Positions 8,602 to 14,955 of a DNA stretch of 21,635 nt are shown piece after piece. Location of the stretch: the NCBI GenBank assembly GCA_027076245.1, contig JALTKC010000163.1, forward strand, positions 1 through 21,635, given 5' to 3'. The notes below the pieces were generated by a model. It was given only the letters and a program-made list of their open reading frames with translations. It did no database searches and was not told the origin of the DNA. The stretch's first letter is position 1, and the number at the start of each line of letters is the position of its first letter. This DNA comes from Gammaproteobacteria bacterium (GTDB taxonomy: Bacteria > Pseudomonadota > Gammaproteobacteria > GRL18). The translations under genes and the position numbers were made by a program.

Positions 8602-8624
8602 TCAGGTTTTAGGTTTCAGGTTTT
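8602..8624. repeat. Short tandem direct repeat in valS leader
   Basis: TCAGGTTTT occurs at 8602-8610 and again at 8616-8624, separated by AGGTT. On the valS strand this gives A/C-rich AAAACCTGA words 20-43 nt before the valS start codon. It could be slippage-derived filler or an unstructured leader segment. Confidence 0.5.
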
Positions 8625-8693
8625 GGCTACTTTGGGTATTGGTTTATGCATACTAATCCGGGATTGAATACCATAGTGGATTTCAAACGGCTT

Positions 8694-8722
8694 ATTATAG
8701 TCCTAACAGGGCGTAAAGTAAC
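8694..8722 (-). promoter_or_regulatory. Possible valS promoter
   Basis: A perfect -10 hexamer TATAAT is present on the minus strand (8699 down to 8694). The best -35 at 16 bp is only TTACTT (8721 to 8716). The position, about 110 nt upstream of valS in a 213-nt gap otherwise without a gene, makes it plausible, but the weak -35 keeps it uncertain. Confidence 0.35.
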
Positions 8723-8795
8723 CCTTGAAAAGGTGGATTTTCAACGGAAAATTCTGCAGCAGGATAAAAGATATCGGCGGGTTATTGTAGGTGAT

Positions 8796-9488
8796 TTATT
8801 TAGCTTTAAAGGCTGCATCCAGTTCGGCAGCCAGATTGTCCAGTAACTGGGTCTTGAGTTGAGCAATGGACAGTTCTATCTGAAAAGAGAGTTGCTTATG
8901 AAGTTTTTCCTTTAACTGTTCATAGTGAATAGTTTCGGTAATTTCAGAAAAGCGGGTAGGCTCTGTTTCGGAAGTGGTGGGACTGTTGCTCCCCGATTTG
9001 CCGGATACTGCTGGAGTCTCATGGTGGGTTTGAGCCTGTTCTTCAAATCTGAGTAGATCTTCTGGTTCGGTAATGGATTCTACAGTTTCTTCCAACTGCT
9101 CCACAGAGTCAGCAAATTCGAGTACATCAAAGTCATCATCATCGATATCAGATATATAGTCATCAATATCGGATGGCGCTTTTTCATCGCTTACTGTAAT
9201 TGTGCCGTCCAGAACCGGAAGGTCAATAGTGTCCTGACTGCTGTCCTGAAAATTTTCCACAGGGCTTATATCTTCAGAAGATTCCTTATTATTAGTATTC
9301 TTTTGATTTGAGGATCTTAACTGTTCTTCAAACTGGTTAATAATTTCATTATCGAGCAGGTCAGCCGTTAATGTAGGGATGGTGTCTTTATCGGAAACAG
9401 GGTGGCCGATGCTGATGCCTTCTTTGTCCAGCAGACCTTTTAGATCGCCCATGGCGGAAGAAAAATCTTTTTTGTTATCTTTATTCAC
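8796..9488 (-). CDS. Acidic low-complexity protein between holC and valS (unknown function)
   Basis: This is a 230-residue, very acidic cytoplasmic protein with no signal or membrane segment. A short N-terminal helix (about 10-24) is followed by two similar hydrophobic motifs in disordered surroundings: IPTLTADLL (37-45) and LPVLDGTI (90-97). An Asp/Glu/Ser-rich middle follows, with SDIDDDDFDVLEF at about 113-125. The C-terminal part (180-227) is an amphipathic, coiled-coil-like helix. The pattern resembles the poorly characterised ORFs found at this position in other gammaproteobacteria such as Pseudomonas; that comparison is from memory. The start taken is a GTG with no strong Shine-Dalgarno. 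An internal ATG at residue 13 is an alternative. It lies 48 nt after holC in the same direction, so it is probably in the pepA-holC operon. Confidence 0.75.
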   Translation of the reverse strand: MNKDNKKDFSSAMGDLKGLLDKEGISIGHPVSDKDTIPTLTADLLDNEIINQFEEQLRSSNQKNTNNKESSEDISPVENFQDSSQDTIDLPVLDGTITVSDEKAPSDIDDYISDIDDDDFDVLEFADSVEQLEETVESITEPEDLLRFEEQAQTHHETPAVSGKSGSNSPTTSETEPTRFSEITETIHYEQLKEKLHKQLSFQIELSIAQLKTQLLDNLAAELDAAFKAK

Positions 9489-9536
9489 AATACAACTTTA
9501 ACACTTAATTGGGTACTCTAATTAGCTCATCGTTAG

Positions 9537-10007
9537 CTACAAATCATACTTGTTCAAAGTATGATTCTGCTGACGATATAAACGATATCGCTCTCGAGCC
9601 TGTTGTTTTTCGGTTTCATCCTTATCAACCATTTCAGCAATTCGTTCAAAATACTGCATAAAAGGCGGTATTGTCTGACTCAGGTTGACCAGCAGGCCGT
9701 TAAATCGGGCCGGTAATTGTTGATCAAGCTCAGAATTTGCCACTTTAATAACTACAGGATAGTTGAAATTTTCAGTTTTTGCTGGTGAAACTGGTAAAAA
9801 ATCATCAGAAATAATGCAATGTGGGATAAAACTGTCAGATTTATAGCTCCATAACAGTTCATCCAGAGTTTGAGCCTGTTGTTCGGTGCAGGTATAGATA
9901 AATACCTGCATCTTATTTTCCAGCGCTTTTTCACACAGACGACAGACCATTTGATGGATATTGCGTTTTGAACGGTCGTTAAGTATATAAAAATCAACCT
10001 GGGCCAT
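9537..10007 (-). CDS. holC: DNA polymerase III subunit chi
   Basis: HolC is the chi subunit of the clamp-loader complex; it binds psi (HolD) and single-strand binding protein. The 156-residue protein has the typical N-terminus (VDFYIL), the CRLCEKALENKMQVFIYT core, the LDELLWSYKSDSFIPH helix-loop (about 48-63), a PVVIKV strand and GLLVNLSQ (104-111). It ends with the YFERIAEMVD and ARERYRLYRQ helices. Length and order match the family. The ATG is 5 nt after the pepA stop, so the two genes are almost certainly in one operon. No good Shine-Dalgarno is visible, which suggests coupling to pepA translation. Confidence 0.95.
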   Translation of the reverse strand: MAQVDFYILNDRSKRNIHQMVCRLCEKALENKMQVFIYTCTEQQAQTLDELLWSYKSDSFIPHCIISDDFLPVSPAKTENFNYPVVIKVANSELDQQLPARFNGLLVNLSQTIPPFMQYFERIAEMVDKDETEKQQARERYRLYRQQNHTLNKYDL

Positions 10008-10012
10008 AATGG

Positions 10013-11512
10013 TTAATGGCTGCGTTTATAATGGTCGATAATGTACTGGGTTAAAAGGGATACCGGGCGTCCAGTAGCGCCTTTATTATTACCGGATTCC
10101 CAGGCCACACCGGCAATATCAAGATGTGCCCAGTTGTATTTTTTACAGAAGGCCGACAAAAACACAGCTGCGGTCACTGAACCGGCTTCTTTACCGCCGA
10201 TATTGGCTAAATCAGCAAAGTTGCTTTTTAGCTGTTCCTGATACTCATCCCATAAAGGCATTTCCCAGATACGGTCTCCGGTAGCCTTGCCGGCATTGGT
10301 TAAGTCATGTCCAAGCGGGCTGTGGTTACTGTACATACCTGCGGCATGCTTACCCAGGGCAACCACGCAGGCGCCCGTTAAGGTGGCGACATCGATGACC
10401 ACATCGGGATTAAAACGTTCACAATAGCTGAGGGCGTCACAGAGGATTAAGCGGCCTTCGGCATCAGTATTAAGTATTTCAATAGTGGTACCGGAATAAC
10501 TGGTGACAATATCACCGGGTTTGCTGGCCATACCATCGGGCAGGTTTTCAGTGGCCGGAATTACGGCAACAATATTGGTTTCCAGCTGCAGTTCCGCTAC
10601 AGCATTAATAGTGCCCAGGACACTGGCCGCACCGCACATATCGTATTTCATTTCATCCATGGCTGCGCCGGGTTTCAGTGAGATGCCGCCGGAGTCAAAG
10701 GTGACACCTTTACCGACCAGACAGACAGGGGGTTTGACCGGATCGCCATTGAGATAACTCATAACAATTAACTTGGCGGGTTGCCGGCTGCCTTTGGCCA
10801 CAGAAAGGAAAGCGCCCATACCCATCTGTTCCAGATCGTCTTCTTCAAACACTTCAGCACTGAGGTTGGAGTAAACCTTGCTCAGGGTTTTGGCCCGTTC
10901 AGCCAGATAGGTCGGGGTGCAGATATTACCGGGCATATTGCCAAGGTCTTTTGCCAGCTTTATGCCCTGGGTAATGGCCATACCTTCACGGACAGCCTGT
11001 TCACCATCGGTCAGATCACGGCGATTAGGGACTGTCAGCACAATTTTTCGTAATGGTCTGCGGGTGGTGTCTTTTTTACTCTTTAACTGATCAAAACGGT
11101 ACAGGGTGTTCTGAGCGGCCTCTATGGCATGGCGGATACGCTGGGAACTGTCACAGCCTTTAACCGGCAATTCAGTGAGATAAAAAACTGCTTCCATGGA
11201 GCCAGTATCATTTAGAGTGCTGACTGCATGAGAAATAATTTTGCGGTACTGAGTAAAGCTTAAATCTCTTTCTCGACCGCAGCCAACCAGCAGAATTCGG
11301 TCACACAGGGTATTGTCGATATTATGCAGCAAAAGGGTCTGACCGGCCTTGCCTTCAAGGTCGCCCCGGCGAATTAAACTGGAAATATAACCGTCAGTCA
11401 GTTCATCCAGTCGCTGGGCTGACGGGGTAAGGCGTCTGGGCTCGTAAACGCCAACTACAACACAGGCAGTTCGTTGTTTTTCAGGGCTGCCACTTTTTAC
11501 GCTGAATTCCAT
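10013..11512 (-). CDS. pepA: Leucyl aminopeptidase (cytosol aminopeptidase, M17)
   Basis: PepA is a cytoplasmic hexameric two-metal aminopeptidase that removes N-terminal residues from peptides. In E. coli it also binds DNA in Xer recombination and carAB control. The 499-residue length matches E. coli (503). The M17 signature NTDAEGRL is at 348-355. The metal and catalytic residues K268, D273, D291, D350, E352 and R354 are all present, offset by two from E. coli numbering. The N-terminal domain is about 1-165 and the catalytic domain follows. The ATG has GGAG 6 nt upstream. It is the first gene of a minus-strand run pepA-holC-acidic ORF, divergent from lptF. Confidence 0.98.
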   Translation of the reverse strand: MEFSVKSGSPEKQRTACVVVGVYEPRRLTPSAQRLDELTDGYISSLIRRGDLEGKAGQTLLLHNIDNTLCDRILLVGCGRERDLSFTQYRKIISHAVSTLNDTGSMEAVFYLTELPVKGCDSSQRIRHAIEAAQNTLYRFDQLKSKKDTTRRPLRKIVLTVPNRRDLTDGEQAVREGMAITQGIKLAKDLGNMPGNICTPTYLAERAKTLSKVYSNLSAEVFEEDDLEQMGMGAFLSVAKGSRQPAKLIVMSYLNGDPVKPPVCLVGKGVTFDSGGISLKPGAAMDEMKYDMCGAASVLGTINAVAELQLETNIVAVIPATENLPDGMASKPGDIVTSYSGTTIEILNTDAEGRLILCDALSYCERFNPDVVIDVATLTGACVVALGKHAAGMYSNHSPLGHDLTNAGKATGDRIWEMPLWDEYQEQLKSNFADLANIGGKEAGSVTAAVFLSAFCKKYNWAHLDIAGVAWESGNNKGATGRPVSLLTQYIIDHYKRSH

Positions 11513-11839
11513 ATTAACTCCGCTATTGCTACACAGGATAAAATATTAATGAAAAGAGTGTCTGTAATTAAATAAGGTATTTAAATTAATTGTCAGACCG
11601 TCCGGTTTCTCATATCATTAGCAGTCAGTCATTATGACTGGCCGGTTAAAATTTCTTACAAACTGTTATTTTACTGGTTGAATGATAAGGAACGGATTTT
11701 TACTGCTTTTGTTATTTTTTGTTAAATTTATTTTATTAAGTAGTTTAACTTAAAATCCCCTTAAATCCAGTAAAAAATACTATTATATTCAAAATCAGAT
11801 GCCCTTAAACGGGATTAAAATGTATAAAGGTAAACACCA
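11513..11839. other. Divergent pepA/lptF intergenic region
   Basis: These 327 AT-rich bases hold no credible gene. Besides the pepA promoter candidate they contain a perfect 7-bp inverted repeat with a one-base centre, CAGTCAT-T-ATGACTG, at 11626-11640. It may be an operator or a small hairpin. For lptF only a weak -10 (TATATT, 11784-11789) with TTAAAT (11761-11766) at 17 bp can be suggested. The AAAGG at 11826-11830 is the lptF ribosome-binding site. Confidence 0.6.
11567..11596 (-). promoter_or_regulatory. Candidate pepA promoter
   Basis: On the minus strand CTGACA (11596 to 11591, 5 of 6 to consensus) and TTTAAT (11572 to 11567, 5 of 6) are 18 bp apart. The predicted transcript would start near 11560, leaving a leader of about 48 nt before the pepA ATG, with its GGAG. 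Confidence 0.5.
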
Positions 11840-12967
11840 TTGATTATTAGAGATTACATTACCAAAGAACTTTTAAGGACATTTGGCGGTGTTTTTATGG
11901 TGCTGTTTTTAATAATTTTAAGCACCCAGGTGATAAAATCTCTGGCAGCGGTTGCAAATGGTAAAATACCCATAGATTTTCTGTTTGTTTTACTGGGTTT
12001 GCGGAATCTGGAAAGTATGATGATGATTTTACCGTTAACGCTGTTTCTTGCCATATTACTGGCCTTAAGCCGACTTTATAAAGACAGTGAAATGGTGGCT
12101 CTGGCTGCCTGCGGTATCGGCCCTTCTACACTATTAAAATCTGTTCTTATCGTTCTGGGCAGTTTTATTTTTATAGAGGCCTCTCTGGCACTGGTTATTG
12201 CTCCCTGGGCAAACAGCAAAATGCAGTATATAGAAGAGGAGTTTAAGCTGCAGGTGGATGTTGAACTGGTTGTTCCTGGTCAGTTTACTCTGTCTAATGA
12301 CGGTCGAAGAGTGATTTATGCTGAGGAAATTACCGATCGGACTCATTTAAAAAATGTGTTTCTGCACGTGGATAATACCGACAACAGCAGTGTACTTTCG
12401 GCTGATGAAGCCAATATAGAGACCGATCCACAGCAGGGTGCCCGTTATATTGTATTTCAGAACGGCCATCGCTATGACGGAGTACCCGGTTCCCGGGATT
12501 ACCGTTCGATTAAATTTAAGGATTATGGGGTATTGCTGTCCGGAAAAAGCGGTGCTGAAATCACCCTTGAACGCGATGCTCTGCCTACCAGGGATTTATG
12601 GAACAGTAATGACCTGTATTTAACGGGTGAATTACAATGGCGTATTTCTCAGGTTATTATGATGGTAGTGCTGGCCTTACTGGCAGTCCCCTTAAGTAAA
12701 AGTTCACCGCGTCAGGGGCGATACGGCAAGATGGCTGTGGCGATTCTTATATACATTGTCTATTCCAACTTATCACTGGTGGCGTTTAACTGGTTGCGTA
12801 AGGGACGGGTTGAACCCTATATCGGCATATGGTGGGTACATCTGTTGTTTTTTGCTCTGTTTTTATTTATGTTTGCCCGCCAGATGGGCTGGTTGAGCGG
12901 TCTGAGACATAAAACTCATAATGTGCTGCACTGTCCGGATGAGTTTGATGAACTGGTAGAAGACTGA
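11840..12967 (+). CDS. lptF: LPS export ABC transporter permease LptF
   Basis: LptF is one of the two inner-membrane permeases of the LptB2FG transporter, which extracts lipopolysaccharide and passes it to LptC, LptA and LptD. The 375-residue protein shows six membrane segments (about 14-34, 46-76 as a pair or long hydrophobic stretch, 101-121, 268-286, 298-317 and 329-347). A periplasmic beta-jellyroll occupies about 125-265. The coupling-region sequence ILPLTLFLAILLALSRLYKDSEM and the SPRQGRYGKMA motif (289-299) identify LptF rather than LptG. The start is TTG with AAAGG 9 nt upstream. lptG normally follows directly; here the next gene is a Sel1-repeat protein, so the partner must lie elsewhere. 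Confidence 0.96.
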   Translation: MIIRDYITKELLRTFGGVFMVLFLIILSTQVIKSLAAVANGKIPIDFLFVLLGLRNLESMMMILPLTLFLAILLALSRLYKDSEMVALAACGIGPSTLLKSVLIVLGSFIFIEASLALVIAPWANSKMQYIEEEFKLQVDVELVVPGQFTLSNDGRRVIYAEEITDRTHLKNVFLHVDNTDNSSVLSADEANIETDPQQGARYIVFQNGHRYDGVPGSRDYRSIKFKDYGVLLSGKSGAEITLERDALPTRDLWNSNDLYLTGELQWRISQVIMMVVLALLAVPLSKSSPRQGRYGKMAVAILIYIVYSNLSLVAFNWLRKGRVEPYIGIWWVHLLFFALFLFMFARQMGWLSGLRHKTHNVLHCPDEFDELVED

Positions 12968-13055
12968 ACCGGTTTTGATTTTTTTAATTATTGTTATAAA
13001 CGGAATGAATTAATTTTTATGAACGGAGTCGTTAATATATCATTCATTTTTTTGA

Positions 13056-13064
13056 TGATATAAT
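13056..13064 (+). promoter_or_regulatory. Extended -10 promoter before the Sel1-repeat gene
   Basis: TGATATAAT gives a perfect TATAAT with the extended TGn element. No good -35 is visible, as is usual for extended -10 promoters. It lies 25 nt before the TTG start of the Sel1 gene, in the 122-nt gap after lptF, and suggests that this gene is transcribed independently of lptF. Confidence 0.5.
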
Positions 13065-13089
13065 TTTCAACTGAATTTAGGACTATAAA

Positions 13090-13578
13090 TTGACTGGACT
13101 ATCTATGAAATATTTATCGCTTGTTATCTTTATTTTTACCGGACAGGCCTTTCTGGCTCAGGCTGCATTCGCTAATAAATGCGTTGAACTGATGCAAAAA
13201 GAAGATTTTTATGAGGCGGCTGATGTCTGTTCAGCTATGGCAAAAAAAGGCGACAGTGCTGCACAGTTTGTCCTGGGGGTATTGTATTATCAGGGCAATG
13301 GTGTAATGGCTGATATGGTCAAAGCCCAGGAGTGGACGCGTAAGGCGGCAGAACAGAATTATGCACAGGCTCAGTACAATTTGGGGATTATGATGGCCAA
13401 TGGTCAGGGCGGTCCTGCTGATCTGGTGACGGCTTATGCCTGGCTTAAAATCTCAGCGGATAATGGTTATGCCTCGGCAGCGGACTCATTAAAACAGTTA
13501 GGTGCAGAACTGTCTTCCAGTGAGAAAAAAGAGGCTGAGGATAAGCTTAAGGAATTAAAAGCAAAGTATAAGTTTTAA
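13090..13578 (+). CDS. Small exported Sel1-repeat protein
   Basis: The 162-residue protein has a signal peptide: MKYLSLVIFIF followed by a cleavage region around AAFA-NKC (about residues 26-30). The mature part contains Sel1-like (SLR/TPR-type) helical repeats: an incomplete unit at about 32-52, then SAAQFVLGVLYYQGNGV at about 56-72 and AQAQYNLGIMMANGQGG at about 92-108. A charged C-terminal helix follows. Such repeats mediate protein contacts, so a periplasmic scaffold role is likely, but the partner is unknown. The TTG at 13090 has AGGA 7 nt upstream. The ATG at 13105 is an alternative that begins exactly at the signal peptide. The gene occupies the place usually held by lptG, and yqiA follows after 25 nt. 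Confidence 0.85.
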   Translation: MTGLSMKYLSLVIFIFTGQAFLAQAAFANKCVELMQKEDFYEAADVCSAMAKKGDSAAQFVLGVLYYQGNGVMADMVKAQEWTRKAAEQNYAQAQYNLGIMMANGQGGPADLVTAYAWLKISADNGYASAADSLKQLGAELSSSEKKEAEDKLKELKAKYKF

Positions 13579-13603
13579 AAGAATATACATTTTAAGCCTC
13601 TCA

Positions 13604-14176
13604 ATGCTTTTTTTATATATTCATGGTTTTAATAGCTCACCGGCTTCTTATAAAGCTCAGTTATTTCAAAAATTTCTGGCAGACAGGCATCCAGAACATG
13701 ATTTTGTCTGCCCTGAATTATCCGACTATCCTTCTGAAGCCATTGCCCGGTTGACTCAAATACTTGCAGGCCAGACGCCTGATATCGCCCTTATAGGCAG
13801 CTCTCTGGGCGGTTTTTATGCTACTTTCCTGGCACAAAAATATCATATTAAGGCGGTTCTGGTTAATCCAGCCGTCAAACCTCATATTCTGCTAAAAGAT
13901 TTACTGGGTAAAACGACTAATTACTACACCGGTCGTGACTATGAGCTGACCACAGAACATATTGAACAGTTGAAACAATTGCTTGTTGACAAAGTCAGTA
14001 AGCCAGAATTATTTATGGTGTTATTACAGAGCGGTGATGAAGTACTGGATTACCGGCTTGCAGAACAGAAATATGCTGATACTGAATTAATAATAGAGCA
14101 GGGCGGTAATCATTCTTTTGAGGGATTTGAAAACCACCTTGAATCCATTGTCCGGTTCTGTACCAGAGATTTCTGA
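13604..14176 (+). CDS. yqiA: YqiA-type alpha/beta-fold esterase
   Basis: This is a small cytoplasmic esterase of the YqiA/UPF0227 family; the physiological substrate is not known. The 190-residue protein starts with the family's HGFNSSP oxyanion-loop segment (7-13). The nucleophile elbow is G65-S-S67-L-G69, and the likely acid and base are D145 (SGDEVLDY) and H170 (GGNHSFEGF), so the catalytic triad is complete. Length matches E. coli YqiA (193). In E. coli the gene lies beside parE and cpdA; here neither is present. It probably shares a transcript with the Sel1 gene and converges on the RDD gene with a gap of only 4 nt. Confidence 0.93.
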   Translation: MLFLYIHGFNSSPASYKAQLFQKFLADRHPEHDFVCPELSDYPSEAIARLTQILAGQTPDIALIGSSLGGFYATFLAQKYHIKAVLVNPAVKPHILLKDLLGKTTNYYTGRDYELTTEHIEQLKQLLVDKVSKPELFMVLLQSGDEVLDYRLAEQKYADTELIIEQGGNHSFEGFENHLESIVRFCTRDF

Positions 14177-14180
14177 GCGT

Positions 14181-14780
14181 TTATCTTTTTTTAATTCTGG
14201 GTACCAACACAATATGGGAATCAGAAAAAATGTCCTGAATACTGCGTTTCTGCTTATCCACCAGCTTCCAGAACAGACCCAGAAAACCAATTAGAAAAAT
14301 TGCATATACCCACGGAGAGCCTTCCAGAGCGCCGTGGGACAGTTTTGAATATAAAAACAGACTGACAACCCAGGGAAAACCACCCGCAAAAAAGCGCAGC
14401 AGGGTCTGCGTCCAGCTAATACCGTGTTCCAGGTCGCTGATCAGACGCAGAGACCAGCTACGCAGCCCCAGTGTCTGTCCGCCGTGCCGCCAGAACCAGG
14501 CAAAGAAAAACCAGGTTACAATAAAGAGGTAACTGTAAAAAAGCGGGCCGCTGAACTGTGTGGTACTGAGGTTCTGAATATTGCTGGAATCCACATGGAC
14601 AAACATCTGAGCCGGTATAATATAAATAGTAACGGCCAGCAGCCAGAAAGCACAGAGCAGTAGAAAATCATACAGCCAGGCACCGAGCAGACGTAAAATG
14701 GATGCAGGGGGCAGTGGTTCAGATAAAGGCGAACTGGACGGTTTTTTTTGCAACTTGTTCCGGGTCTTTTTATGTGACAT
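14181..14780 (-). CDS. RDD-family membrane protein
   Basis: This is an inner-membrane protein of 199 residues with four predicted membrane helices (about 36-58, 78-97, 127-145 and 157-172). The RDD family elements are visible: R30 and D38 in LRLLGAWLYDFLLL, the GGQTLGLRSWSLRL loop (100-113) and a late Asp at 183 in SIQDIFSD. The N-terminus is basic and Ser/Pro-rich. Some RDD proteins have been linked to ion or metabolite transport, but no substrate can be assigned. In some gammaproteobacteria an RDD gene lies near lptG (from memory). It is divergent from purL and nearly touches yqiA at its 3' end. Confidence 0.88.
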   Translation of the reverse strand: MSHKKTRNKLQKKPSSSPLSEPLPPASILRLLGAWLYDFLLLCAFWLLAVTIYIIPAQMFVHVDSSNIQNLSTTQFSGPLFYSYLFIVTWFFFAWFWRHGGQTLGLRSWSLRLISDLEHGISWTQTLLRFFAGGFPWVVSLFLYSKLSHGALEGSPWVYAIFLIGFLGLFWKLVDKQKRSIQDIFSDSHIVLVPRIKKR

Positions 14781-14846
14781 AGAATGAGTACTTATAAACT
14801 GAGTCAGGTTGCTATTCTACTTTTTTTTATGGTTTATGAATAGTTG

Positions 14847-14855
14847 CTTATACCA
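14847..14855 (-). promoter_or_regulatory. Possible RDD gene promoter (extended -10)
   Basis: On the minus strand TGGTATAAG (14855 to 14847) combines an extended TGn with 5 of 6 matches to TATAAT. The -35 region at 17 bp is only TTTTTA. It lies about 65 nt upstream of the RDD start codon. Confidence 0.35.
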
Positions 14856-14899
14856 TTCATATTTTTCTCTAAAAAGCAGGTAAGTCTGTTCTTAATAGA

Positions 14900-14922
14900 G
14901 GGATATTTTGCTAGAATGTCCC
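14900..14922 (+). promoter_or_regulatory. purL promoter with overlapping inverted repeat
   Basis: TGCTAGAAT (14909-14917) is an extended -10 with 5 of 6 matches. TTCTTA (14889-14894) is a weak -35 at 17 bp. An imperfect inverted repeat, GGGATATT (14900-14907) and AATGTCCC (14915-14922), pairs at 7 of 8 positions and covers the -10, as an operator would. It does not resemble the E. coli PurR box (ACGCAAACGTTTGCGT). Confidence 0.45.
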
Positions 14923-14955
14923 TTTACTTTAACCCCCTTTAAGAGAGATGACTAA

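Noticed and set aside
8583..8795. T-box riboswitch upstream of valS
   Set aside because: No conserved T-box core sequence or antiterminator hairpin is seen, and T-boxes are not expected in gammaproteobacteria.
12967..12990. Terminator after lptF (AACCGGTT followed by T-rich sequence)
   Set aside because: AACCGGTT is a self-palindrome with no room for a loop, so it cannot form a proper terminator hairpin.
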